Made by a program: the position numbers and the translations under genes
Shown: positions 27,936-38,309 of the stretch, one piece after another
How the letters are laid out: each line of letters starts with the position of its first letter
Position numbering within the stretch: the first letter of the stretch is position 1
Source of the DNA: Paragyromitra xinjiangensis
Taxonomy: Eukaryota; Ascomycota; Pezizomycetes; Pezizales; Discinaceae
Reading direction: 5' to 3'
DNA: 64,000 nucleotides
Assembly (NCBI GenBank): GCA_038503065.1
Contig: JBCAMK010000001.1
Location: 3,410,001 to 3,474,000, forward strand
Notes under the pieces: model-generated
Databases searched by the model: none
What the model was told of the DNA's origin: nothing
What the model saw: the letters and a program-made list of their open reading frames with translations, nothing else

Positions 27936-28614
27936 TGTAACGGACCCACAAGGCTGTTACATGCGAAAGGTAGAATAGACCCGGGCAGACGGAGAGGTAC
28001 AAGGACCAGCATGAGTGGAGTAGCTACCACATGCTAGGGAACACCAGTACCCCGCTGACCTGGTGGTTAGGAACATCCGGAGGTGCTAAGGCTGACGGGC
28101 CTGTAGCAGATCTCCGATGACATCAAACACTTAGAGATGTGGTTGAGTTCCTAATCCACCTGTGCATGCCCCACCAGCTATGGCTGATAGGCGGCGCAAC
28201 TGGGAGAACTATTCTAGCGGACACCTGACGCAACTATGGACTGATCAGCGCCATGCAAGTAGTCCTGCAGGACTAGGCTGGCGGATCATAGAGTCCTGAC
28301 TGGTAGAACAGTGCATGAGGAGCGGTTGCACATGAGGTGCAGAACTCCAGCGGAATGTGAGAGAACACTTCCGAAGGGAACCGCCCATGATCACTGACAG
28401 GATTCAGGGTTAACCGGATCCCCCCAGCTGAGTAGAACTGAGTAGAGGCGGCGAGCATGCAGTACTACAAGTACTGGCGAGCCCCGCCACCAGTTGCTCT
28501 TCTCCATCTTCAAGGAGAGACCTAGTGACGAGAATTACCGAGTTCCGCCCTTAAGATTATTGAGTATACTGCACGAAAATACTTTAAGATCTCAGCCTGA
28601 CTTTAGTATAAGCA
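27936..28614 (+). repeat. Gypsy G1 5' LTR
   Basis: 679 bases starting TGTAACGGACCC and ending GTATAAGCA, consistent with the TG...CA rule. Bounded by comparison with the inverted copy. The leader ACGGCCGTTTTCCTACC follows. Confidence 0.85.
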
Positions 28615-28709
28615 ACGGCCGTTTTCCTACCTAGCCTTAGCAGTTGTCTAGAGGACCACCCCCGTTACAGTATAATCTTAAGGACTCAGTCACCTTGAGA
28701 TCACCCATC

Positions 28710-30581
28710 ATGAGATCCTCCCGCAGATCCGAAACCCCGGCGATCAATGCCCCGGTGCTTCCCCTTCAGATTACATGGGAGAAGAAGGAACTAGCAGTGG
28801 GAGAGACAGACATGACCCAACTAGTCCACCGCCCGAAATCCACTATCCAAAGACATATCCCAGGCATCTCCACTCCATGGACAGACACATCAAAAGTCAC
28901 CATAGCCGATTTCTTCGACGCATTTCAAGACCATCTCATGTCCCAGATCAACCTATCGGTTGGGGATACCACACAGACCATGAGAATGCTACAGGAACGA
29001 CAAGAAGTGGAGAATACCTTGTTGCGGGAGGCTGCCGAGTATTTGGACCGCAAAGTCCTCAATCTCCAGCAGCATTTACAACAGTTGCTGACGGACAAAG
29101 ACGACCTCGCAACTGATCCCATGGATATAGACCCCCCCGAAGCAGTTGGAATTCCTGACTACATCGCAGCACTACAGCAGGCCATTACAGAAGGCCGCCT
29201 ACACATCACCGCACCCCCAAAACCAGCGGCAGGAAGAGAAAGATCCAGTAGTGTCTTTCTCTCAGATAGCTTCCCAATCACCCTACCTACCACACCTACC
29301 AACAAAGCAGACCCCCCATCGTTACCCCCCGCAGTTCAAAAACCAGCAGTTAGTTTTGCGCCCTCTGGCTCATCCTCTACTCCAATACCTCCGCAGACAC
29401 CTAGAGGCCCCTTTTCTTATGGACCCTGGTCCCTTGCAGGTGGCAGTGGTTATACACCACCACCCCTCGATAGTGGTAGCTCATGGCTACCAAGAGGAAC
29501 ATACCCAAGGCCCTCGGAAGAAAGGAAGGAAGAAGGAGAAAGTAGTGGAGGAAGAACAGGAAGAGAAACTAGTGAACAGCAAGGACAGGGAAATGAGAAC
29601 CAGGGAGGAGGAGCAGGAGGAGGTGATGGAAATATAGGAGTAGGAGGAGGAGGAGACCCCGGTGATAGTAGCAGCAGCAGTAGTGAAGGAGGGGCAGAGA
29701 GGGATCCGAAGGAGTGGAAGAAGTATTTCCGCAAGAAGCAGCGGAAAGCAGAGAAGAAGATGTTGGAGATGATGGCTACAGTTTTCAGCAGTGGCACCGG
29801 TCCCACCTCTACTGGGAGCCTCAGGGGACGAGAACCCAAGGCACCTCAACCCAGCAAGTTCAAGGGAGAAGCTACTGATGTGGACCGATTCCTCCGGCAA
29901 TGCGAAAATGTCTTCACCATTGAAGCTTCCAGTTTCCAGCAGGAATCAATCAAGATCCGCTACACTGGCAACCTTCTCGAAGGACATGCAGCAGTCAACT
30001 GGTATGAGGCCTACCATAACCTCATAGACCAAGGTGCTGCCGATAGAGCTGCAGGACGACCTGTTCAGCTTGACCCTCACTGGAACCATTGGGTTACCTT
30101 TTCCAATTCCTTCCGATCATCCTTTGGTGATAGAGTCACCAGAGAAGAGGCGGTAGCTAAGTGGGATAAACTCTCCCAGACCGCCGGAATTGATGCTTTC
30201 CTGGACCAGATAGTCCAACTCATGTGGAAAACCGGTTATGCTGGCGAGGTTGTGGATGATAAAATATCCCAAGGCCTCACCGCTGAACTGGCTCTGGACT
30301 GGGCTAAGGTTGCAGTCAAACCTCAGTCCCTCCATGAGAGGATACAGATGATCCGCCACATGGGACATGTCCTGGAAAGACATAGGAAGGTCAGAGCCCC
30401 GGAGTCCAGGGCAACAGGAGAAGGAGGTGAGAAGAAAAAGAGATCCAGAGGTAGAGGCAAAGGTCAGAGTACCGCCACCTCCCCTGAGAACAAGTCCACT
30501 CCCGGGGGTAGTAACCCACCGCAGGAGAAGAAAGATAAAGCTGTGGAGCTAAAAGGTATGGCAGAGTCCAACCTCCCTTGA
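28710..30581 (+). CDS. Gypsy G1 Gag
   Basis: 623 residues from the first ATG (28710); the frame is open 22 codons further up without an ATG. The N-terminal half is a unique segment followed by a long Pro/Ser linker, then a Gly/Glu/Ser low-complexity stretch (about residues 290-350). The C-terminal half is a retrotransposon capsid-like region (KFKGEATDVDRFLRQCENVF, GDRVTREEAVAKWDKLSQ) and a basic tail (EKKKRSRGRGKG). The nucleocapsid knuckle is not in this frame but in the next small ORF, so either a frameshift is used or the copy is damaged. Confidence 0.88.
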   Translation: MRSSRRSETPAINAPVLPLQITWEKKELAVGETDMTQLVHRPKSTIQRHIPGISTPWTDTSKVTIADFFDAFQDHLMSQINLSVGDTTQTMRMLQERQEVENTLLREAAEYLDRKVLNLQQHLQQLLTDKDDLATDPMDIDPPEAVGIPDYIAALQQAITEGRLHITAPPKPAAGRERSSSVFLSDSFPITLPTTPTNKADPPSLPPAVQKPAVSFAPSGSSSTPIPPQTPRGPFSYGPWSLAGGSGYTPPPLDSGSSWLPRGTYPRPSEERKEEGESSGGRTGRETSEQQGQGNENQGGGAGGGDGNIGVGGGGDPGDSSSSSSEGGAERDPKEWKKYFRKKQRKAEKKMLEMMATVFSSGTGPTSTGSLRGREPKAPQPSKFKGEATDVDRFLRQCENVFTIEASSFQQESIKIRYTGNLLEGHAAVNWYEAYHNLIDQGAADRAAGRPVQLDPHWNHWVTFSNSFRSSFGDRVTREEAVAKWDKLSQTAGIDAFLDQIVQLMWKTGYAGEVVDDKISQGLTAELALDWAKVAVKPQSLHERIQMIRHMGHVLERHRKVRAPESRATGEGGEKKKRSRGRGKGQSTATSPENKSTPGGSNPPQEKKDKAVELKGMAESNLP

Positions 30582-30606
30582 TAAGACACCACATGCTAAC
30601 CACCCC

Positions 30607-30903
30607 TTGATAGGAATACCCGAGGGTATCCTTTCCGATAGAAAGAAGGCAGATAAGTGCCTGAAATGCGGAAAGGGTGGACATGCATGGTTTAAGTGTT
30701 GGACTACTGATCCGGTAACTGTTAGAGTTGCGGCAGTAAGAAAGAGGAAGAGAGGAACTGAGCTAGAGGCCAGTGATCCTCCGGAATCTAAGAAGGGAAA
30801 AGTTGCCACTGTATCTAGATCAGGACAGAGTTCCGGCAGTCTCAAACAAGAGACTGGTGTATTTACGGCAGTAGATGATGACAGTGGACCTGAAATCATC
30901 TAG
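30607..30903 (+). CDS. Gypsy G1 nucleocapsid knuckle frame
   Basis: 98 codons in another frame from gag, with no ATG at its start (opens at TTG). It contains one perfect CCHC knuckle (CLKCGKGGHAWFKC) and a basic nuclear-localisation-like stretch (VRKRKRG), so it is the expected end of Gag. A 9-base repeat CCCTTGATA occurs at 30575 and 30604, around the switch between frames. This could be a small insertion that broke gag, or a site for recoding. Confidence 0.6.
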   Translation: MIGIPEGILSDRKKADKCLKCGKGGHAWFKCWTTDPVTVRVAAVRKRKRGTELEASDPPESKKGKVATVSRSGQSSGSLKQETGVFTAVDDDSGPEII

Positions 30904-31091
30904 CCTAGTCATTCTTTAGAAATATATTTCGTTGGGCAGGACCCTATTGCTCCTACTGGTACTGAGGAGGGATAATATCCCGAAATTTGCTGGTCAAATA
31001 TGCCAGTTCTCCCAAGCTATACCCAGACACAGATATAGCCATCGCTAGCGATCATTGACACCCTGCGAACGGAAAGAAAACCTCAACCACT

Positions 31092-33636
31092 ATGTCTACA
31101 GGCTACACTCCATTTCAAGGCGGCATAAGTAAGACCAGACCCGAGAGGTCAGTGGCAAAGCGCCAGAGAAGTTCCAGTCATGAAGACCACCCACCAACGA
31201 AGAGAAGAATGGAAGAACCCCCGCCAGAACCCGTCCATGGGCAGAGACCCATCCTGAAGGCTGAGTTGAACTGGAAGGTGCGGAACCACATCAGCAGGTG
31301 CCATGGAAGGTTCCTGTTTGACACTGGATGCACCGGGCCTATTCTCAGCGAAGAGTTTGTGAAGAAGGAGAAGATACCTGTGGAGCGCCGAGACTCTCCT
31401 ATTCAGATGTTTGATGCCCAAGGTGACCTCATGATGGGAGCTGGCGAGTATTTCACTGCCACCCTTGAGATGGTCATGGGCAAACATGAGGAGTTGATCC
31501 GATGGGAGGTGGGACCTTTAGAAGAAGGCATCTCCGGATATCTTCCCATCTCATGGGCTCAGAAGCACAACCCAGACTTTGATTGGCATACTGGCCGCGT
31601 CAGGTGGAGGAGTGACTATTGCAAGAAGCATTGCATTCCCGCCGATGTCACGATTGAAGTATGTGAAGACTGGGAGATGTTGGCCGAAGATAGGGCCAAT
31701 GTACATCAGATTGGATCAGCAGTGTGGCATGATGAGCAGGGCGGAGATGTGGGACTGAGGTTACCGCCGGAGTACCGGGAATGGGCAGATGTGTTCAGCA
31801 ATGAGAAGAGCTCAAAGCTACCGGAGCATAGTGCATTTGACCACCATATCAGATTGCAGCCCGGAACAAAACCACCTTTTGGGCCTCTCTATCCATGCTC
31901 TGAGAGCGAGCTGAAGGCCCTCCGGGAGTTTCTGAACAAAGCACTACCCTCCGGAAAGATCTCCAGGTCCAATTCCCCCGCCGCCGCTCCTATCCTGTTT
32001 GTGCCCAAGCCTAATGGTACCCTCCGCATTTGTGTGGATTACCGGGGCTTGAACAAGATCACAATCAAGGACAAGTACCCACTTCCGCTGATGTCAGAAC
32101 TGAGAGACAGGTTGACCACCGCCAGGGTCTTTACCAAGATAGACCTGAAGGATGGGTTCAACCTGCTAAGGATCGCCAAAGGGGATGAATGGAAGACAGC
32201 TTTCCGGACCAGATATGGCTTGTATGAGTACAATGTCATGCCATTTGGTCTGTGCAATGCACCCTCCTCGTTCCAGGCTATGATCAATGAGGTTCTACAT
32301 GACCTCCTAGATCTCGGAGTTATAGTATACTTAGATGATATACTAATATACTCCGAGAACATGGAAGGACACCAGTTCCTCGTCAAGAAGGTGTTAGGAA
32401 GGTTGAGAGAAGCCAACCTCCATGCCCACATTGACAAGTCCTTCTTTCATTTGAAAGAAGTGGAATATTTGGGGTACAACATCTCCGAGCATGGCATCTC
32501 TATGTCCAAAGAGAAAGTCAATGCTGTCAGGGAGTGGCCGGTACCTAGAACTGTGAAGGATGTGCAGGCCTTCTTAGGTTTCGCCAACTTCTACAGGAGA
32601 TTCATAGCAGGTTTCAGTCGGGTTTGCAAGCCCTTGACGGATCTGCTGATGAAAGACAAGAAGTGGTTCTGGACTGCCGCTTGTGACAGGGCTTTTGAGG
32701 AACTCAAGCAGCTGTTCACAAGTGAGCCAGTCCTAGTTCATTTTCACCCTAGTAGGCGCACAGTTGTAGAGACTGATGCAAGTGACTTTGCGAAAGGTGC
32801 AGTGTTATCTCAGTATGGCGAGGATGGGAAGCTACATCCAGTAGCCTTCTATTCAAAGAAGTTTTCCCCCGCCGAGATAAACTATGATATCCATGACAAG
32901 GAAATGGGCGCCATAGTGGCTGCTTTCCGAGAATGGGAGCACCTTTTGAAGTCAGTAGAGGGAGAAGTCACTGTGTTCACCGACCATAAGAACCTAGAGT
33001 ACTTCAACAGTACCAAGGTCTTAACCCGCCGGCAGGCCAGATGGTCTGAAGACCTGGCGGGTTATAACTTTAAGGTGGTCTACAGATCCGGTGACAAGAA
33101 TGGAAAGCCAGATGTCCTATCTAGACGGTGGGATCACCGCCTAGTAGAGGGAGGTGAACCTGCAGTTGTAGAACCGCAGTTGTTTTTCCGACCTGGGCAA
33201 TTGGTGTTGAACCCTGCTAGGCTAGCGGCCATCAGAGTTCACCAACTCCAATCTACATTCTTGCAGAGGCTTGAAGCTGCGGCAGCTCAAGATATCCAGT
33301 GGCAAGGCATCCGCCAGGCACTACAGGAGAAGAAAGAAGGATTAGACCCGTCACTGTCCTTCAAGGATGGTTTAGTGTTCTACAAGAACCGATGGTATGT
33401 CCCGGAAGGCAGAGACCTCCGCCAGGAAATCTTCACTGAGTGCCATGACAGCAAGATGGCCGGTCACTTCGGGCAGTTCAAGACAGTTGAGAAGATCAAG
33501 TCCAACTTCTACTGGCCCAACATGGATAAGGACATTGAAGAGTATGTCCGGAGCTGTGATAGCTGCCAGAGGAACAAAACCGCCTGCCACAAGAAGTATG
33601 GCGAGTTATTACCTCTGGAGGTGCCCTACCGTCCCT
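31092..33636 (+). pseudogene. Gypsy G1 Pol, truncated in integrase
   Basis: Starts at ATG 31092. Aspartic protease with FDTGCTG (residues 77-79 DTG); reverse transcriptase with catalytic YLDD at 413-416; RNase H with ETDASDFAKGAV (Asp near 562) and a TDHKNLEYF motif; integrase HHCC zinc region (His near 785, CDSCQRNK near 821). The frame is lost as Gypsy sequence after VPYRPW, about residue 848, where LINE C0 starts. It then stays open by chance through C0 and into B3 to 34337. The catalytic core of integrase (DDE) is absent. Confidence 0.92.
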
Positions 33637-34063
33637 GGACCTCATCCTGCACGCGGAAAAAGATCCCTGCAAAACTCCAAAAGCTACGTTGCAACGGCGT
33701 TACACACAGCAAAAAGTCTTTAATTCTTCGGCTTCATTTCTCACCACCTTTACCCCGCTCTCAGTTTTCACGGTCGCAACCTGTGGAAATCACACTGGAT
33801 CCTCCACAAACACCTCCTAGACGTTCAGCTTCACCCTCCCCATCACCTGTTAAGTTGGTGGACGTGCGCCTGCCACCCATCTTCACCAAAGGGAACGGCC
33901 GCAAGAAGGTCGATCCCTCCAGGAAGCGTCAGCTCTCCAACCCCTCACCTCAACCAGCCAGAACACCATCTCCCTCAAAAGATATGGCTCTCTTTGGCTC
34001 CACTGCACTATCTGCTTTCGCAGATGATCTCGACATGGGGGAATCCTCCTCCTCAGCCCTCCC

Positions 34064-34077
34064 ACCCCAGCAACCCA
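34064..34077. repeat. B3 target duplication, left copy
   Basis: ACCCCAGCAACCCA, repeated exactly at 36331-36344 on the other side of B3. Confidence 0.9.
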
Positions 34078-36330
34078 GCTCATCTCCCAACCGACAACAA
34101 CAACGCCAAAGTGACTTTTTGGTCACAACTCCACCAATACTACTCCGATTAACGAGATTTTTGATTATTCGGAATCAGCTCGCTGCCCTCGTTCGATCCT
34201 GCTATTGTACGTCGAGGTCGCTCTCGATTTGCAAAAGTTGTTGTCGAATTCGCTATTTTACCCCTCTTTTCCCCCCTACACCTCAAATTTTGAGATTTTG
34301 CAAAACCTCATATCTCCACCAATACTACTCCGATTGACTCGACCCCGGGCTTTTTGGAGTCCCCTCACTGTGCCCGTTCGATCGCCCTCACGTTCGCTCG
34401 GATCGAAGCAGATTTGCAGAAGTTGTTGACACTTCCTGCTTCTCCCACCCCCTCCCACTTCGCTAGGGACCCCCCCAGGGCCCCACAGCAACACCCCCCA
34501 TACACCCCACCTCCTCCTGTCGGTTCAGGACCCCTCTATGTCTTCCTCTTCATCTAGAGGCAGAGGGAGAGGCAGAGGCTTTCAGTCTCCCTCTCCTGGC
34601 GCAATTTCGCCCTTTACCACCCCAACAACACCCACAGCACCCACTACACCACCCAATTCGCGACTTTCTGCCCTCCACCATGGAGACCCAGAGCAGACCC
34701 CTACTCAGACCCTCCCACTGCGTCCTGCTGTTGCCCTTCAGGACTATGAGTCGCTCCCACTCCCTCCTGATTCTCAAGACCATGAGATGACAGAGTCTGA
34801 GTCTGAGCATGAGAGCATGGATGACTTCGTGGCTCCCACCCTCAACACCACCATCAAGATCGCAGATGCTGTGATCCAAATTGCCAGAGACCTCCACCAG
34901 TATCGCCTCTATGTGAAGCAACTGGAAAGGGAAATCAGACGCCTCCAGAAGGCAGCCAGGAACCCCCCACCTCCCCCTACCATTCACAACGACCCAGCTC
35001 TTGTGGAGAAGGTAGCAACTCTCACAACCAAGGTGGCAGACTTGGAGCAGAAACGCGCCTTAACTAGCATTCTGGCCACTGCCAACCTTCCCCCACCTCC
35101 AGCAGCTGCCCCAGCACCTGCACCTCACTCATGGGCTCAGGTTGCCTCTAAAAAGGCCTCCAGACCCGCCCCCAAGGCCTCCAAGGTCCCCAAACCACCC
35201 ACCAACCCTCCCAAGCGCGACCGCACCCTCATCATCACCAGGAATGGTCTACCCATTCCTGAGGATGTCACCCCACTCACCATTCGCAACGCAGTCAATG
35301 CAGCCTTAGAAAGCCCATTGATTGCAGAGGTGCGATTCACACCTGCTCACCATGTGCAGCTCATTGCTGTCACCACCACCACCTCCGACACACTCCTCAA
35401 GCAAAGATCAAAGCTTGAGGAGATTGTGAGATCCACCATCCCCAATGCCAACAGCCTGGAGAAAGAGGTCACTCTCTTCCAGGTTGTTCTGCACAACGTA
35501 CCCACCTCCATTCCTTCTGGTGAAGAAGGTTTCCAACACATCAGGTCAGAGGTTGAACAGTTCAACCCTGGCACTACCCTCATGCGCGACCCTCGCTGGC
35601 TCACCAGACCAGAGCAGAGAGAGGGCAAGCAGGCTTCCTCTATGGTTCTTACCATCCAGGGGAAACAACCTGCCACCACTGCCCTTGAGAGAGGGCTCTC
35701 CCTTTTCGGACGCCGCCTCAAGGTTTCCAAATACCTTCGCTTTGGACAGGATACCCAATGCACCCACTGCTTGGCCTTTGGCCACCACCAACAACGCTGT
35801 ACCAGCAAGACCCCCATCTGTACCATCTGTGCTGGGCCTCATACAGTGTCAACACACACCTGCGGCAAACCTTCCTGCCATGTCAAAGGATCTCCCTGCC
35901 TCCACACCATCCTCCGCTGCGCCAACTGTGGCGAACAACATCGTGGTAACTCCCCGAGTGCCTCAAACTCACAGCAGCAAGACTAGCTGCAAGCGAAAGA
36001 CAGAATCGCATGCAAATCTAAGTCTCCCCCCCACCCTTACGACTTCACCTCCCTTGACAGTGCTCGGATTGTTGGAGGGACGTGCTATAGGCACAAAGCA
36101 TGAGCTGGTGAAAGAAGAATGCCCAGGGTAGTTTTGTCCTGTGAGAGAGGGCACTAGATCGGGGTATTAACACATAAACTGAAGATTAGCCGTAGAGGGC
36201 TGAGTTGGACCTAGTGGGAGGAATTAGGTAGTTAGTTGCGTTTTGTTTTGTTTTCTGTTTGGTTTTCTCTATATGTATGCCATATCCGTTTCGGATTTAT
36301 GCAATATGAAATATAAATAAATAAATAAAT
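34078..36330 (+). mobile_element. Half-LINE B3, inserted in C0
   Basis: ORF1-only element of the B family, a more diverged subfamily. Thirteen extra bases (GCTCATCTCCCAA) precede the family 5' start CCGACAACAACAACGCC. Two 5' UTR units, ORF1, hairpin ATCCGTTTCGGAT (36283-36295), AATA tail and a 14-base target duplication on each side. No ORF2. Confidence 0.9.
34538..36021 (+). pseudogene. B3 ORF1, late frameshift
   Basis: Starts MSSSSSRGRGRGRGFQ. The open frame ends at 35986 after 482 residues, but the family C-terminus resumes one frame over: a one-base deletion near 35950-35960 changes the last Cys/His cluster (CANCGEQHRGN...). The family C-terminus (ARLAASERQ) runs on to TAA 36019-36021. 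Otherwise it has the B layout, with a different acidic linker (SEHESMDDF) and possible coiled coil (YVKQLEREIRRLQKA). The protein may still be made, lacking the final cluster. Confidence 0.85.
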
Positions 36331-36344
36331 ACCCCAGCAACCCA
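36331..36344. repeat. B3 target duplication, right copy
   Basis: ACCCCAGCAACCCA; C0 ORF1 resumes right after it. Confidence 0.9.
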
Positions 36345-37570
36345 ACGCCCCCCCCTCCCACCTCCCATTCTCCCCTGACCAAGACTACGCTCCCGAAGTC
36401 CCAGCAGAGGAGGAGGGCAAGGACGTCCAGCAATACATGCTCTGGACCATTCAGAACAGCTTTGCAGCCTTAACGGAGCAAATGCAACTCAACCAGCAAG
36501 CCCTCATAAACAGACTGGATCACCAAGCATCCGACATTCTCACCCTCACCTCCCGCATCAATGAGCTCTCTAGAGCCAACAATGCCCTTTCGTCTCTGGT
36601 CAGAGACATCTCCACCAAACCCAACACCCCTCTTGTCCCACACCCAGCCCCGGCCCCCTCACAGGCTCCTGGCCCAAAAACCACCACATATGCGCAAGCC
36701 GCCGCTGCTCCCGCCACCACCACCACAAACAAAACCAAGAAACCCAAGGTCACCCCCCTCTACAACCCTGAGTACACCAAGATCAATCGCGAGATCATTG
36801 TGGAAACCTCAACCTCCTCCCACGAAATCACCAGTGACGCCCTTTTGAAGGCCATCAATATCACTCTCTCCCCTCGCAACTCCTCCATCCTCATGTGCAC
36901 CAGAACAGAAAGATACAACTTTGTTCTCCTCACCCGACCCACAGAATCTGGCGAACAAGTCTGCTCTCTCTATCAGAGAGAGATTGAAGAAGCCTGCAAC
37001 CTCCTTCACCTACCCATTTCCGACGTGCGACCCAACTCCAGATGGTCCAAGTTCATCATCCACGGCGTTCCTACCACCACCACCATGAAAGAGGCACAGG
37101 AGGCTATTGCCACTGCTGCACCTTCCCTCACTCTCGCCCAAATCCCACGCTGGCTCACAACTGAAGCCCAGAGAGCTGGGAAAGCAGCCTCAGCCATTGT
37201 TATCGCCCTTCCCAAAAAATACACCATGGCAACCCTTGGGTTAACCTACATTCCCATGTTCAACAAATCCTGCCGCGTCCAGGAATATTTTTCAATTTCT
37301 TCCACCACACAATGTCGGAAATGTCAGCAATATGGTCACCACCAGCAGACTTGCCACAATACCATTGCCTGTGCTATCTGCGCTGAGCCCCACCCAACGG
37401 CCCAACACCCATGCAGTACCAAAGGATGCCAAAAAGGAGCCAAGTGCACCCATCCCCCCATCAGATGTGTCAACTGTAAACAGGGACACCGCGCCTTTGA
37501 GCGTTCCTCCTGCACTCACTTTGCCAAACTCACTCTGGCAAAACGCACCCCTCATCCGGCAAACGCCTGA

Positions 37571-37990
37571 TCTGCCTACTTTGCCCACCCCTCTCACCAA
37601 CAACAACGATTTCCTGCCTGTAAAAAGGATGTGCGGTTGGTAAGAGACCATACTTACTGTTTTCTTGTTGCATTGTTTTTATACTTTCATTTGGCAAGTT
37701 TCGTTTACTTTGATCAAGTTTTCTTTTAGCCTACCTTTTGTCTTATTCTCTTATCTACTAAGCTTGAATTTCCCTTCGTGGTGTTCTTGTACGTTTTCTT
37801 TTTGTGCTTCCTGGTGGCCTATCCTGTAACGGAACGTGCGGTTGGTCTCGTACCATAGAGACTGTAACTTGGGAGTGTAGGGGTCGTGAGGTTGGCGGTG
37901 GATGAGGCCATGTATTTTATACGCGTGCCATTCAGTAGCTAGTTAGGTTAGCGACTGTCTAAAATAAATTGAAATTGGAAATTGGAAATT
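37571..37990 (+). other. C0 3' UTR and tail
   Basis: About 270 T-rich bases special to C0, then the last 130 or so bases nearly identical to LINE C 3' ends, closing with three AAATTGG units directly before the next unit. No ORF2 remnant is seen. Confidence 0.75.
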
Positions 37991-38309
37991 GGACCTCATC
38001 CTGCACGAGCAAAAAGATCCCTGCAAAACTCCAATTCTACGTTGCAACGGCGTTACACACTGCAAAAAGTCTTTAACTCTTCGGCTTCATTTCTCACCAC
38101 TTCCCCGCACTCGCACCTTTTCATCGGGCGCTCTGCCCCAAATCATCCTGGATCCGCCCCAAACTCCTCCCAGGAGATCCCGCACACCCTCCCCATCCCC
38201 CGTGAAGCTGGTGACCTTTGGCACCAACTTCACTCTCCCCCTCATCGGCAAGAAAAGAACCCTTTCCAACCCCTCACCAGCTCCCGCTCGCTCAGGATCA
38301 CCCACTAAG

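Larger units (their letters stand above)
27936..33636 (+). mobile_element. Gypsy copy G1, 3' part displaced
   Basis: Ty3/Gypsy LTR retrotransposon: 5' LTR, gag, knuckle reading frame, then protease-RT-RNase H-integrase. The pol order with integrase last marks it as Ty3/Gypsy, not Copia. It is cut within the integrase zinc-binding region at about 33636 by the first LINE C unit. The remaining integrase and 3' LTR are not in the window and should lie beyond the LINE array if nothing was lost. Confidence 0.92.
33984..37570 (+). pseudogene. C0 ORF1, interrupted by half-LINE B3
   Basis: Zinc-knuckle ORF1 protein in two parts: 33984-34077 (MALFGSTALSAF...) and 36345-37570. Taking out the 2267-base insert joins the frames exactly, giving about 439 residues. 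The core has TTEAQRAGKAASAIVIALPK and knuckles CRKCQQYGHHQQTC, CAICAEPH... and CVNCKQGHRAFERSSC. The leader before ATG 33984 is also open and matches the LINE C leader at protein level (DPPQTPPRRS, SPSPVKLV, LSNPSP). Without B3 it would be intact. Confidence 0.87.
33637..37990 (+). mobile_element. LINE unit C0, ORF1-only, split by B3
   Basis: First unit of the array. It shares the 5' end (GGACCTCATCCTGCACG) and the 3' end (TTGGCGGTGGATGAG, AGTAGCTAGTTAGGTTAGCG, AAATTGG tail) with LINE C. Only ORF1 lies between them, about 2.1 kb once B3 is removed. It is a second, independent ORF1-only type, one that keeps the 3' end of an autonomous LINE and so can plausibly use its machinery. Removing B3 plus one copy of its target duplication restores a continuous ORF1. 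Confidence 0.85.

Noticed and set aside
27434..27940. A 168-residue reverse-transcriptase ORF
   Set aside because: Its first third is inverted LTR sequence read as protein and it ends at the next LTR; it is a chimera around a pol fragment.
31092..34337. A single 1081-residue protein
   Set aside because: Only the first 848 or so residues are Gypsy Pol; the rest reads through the LINE C0 leader, the start of C0 ORF1 and the B3 5' UTR by chance of frame.
37980..38000. Telomere-attached LINE array as in HeT-A/TART
   Set aside because: No telomeric repeat such as TTAGGG is present at the junctions; units are full length, not 5'-truncated, and the array starts within a Gypsy element.
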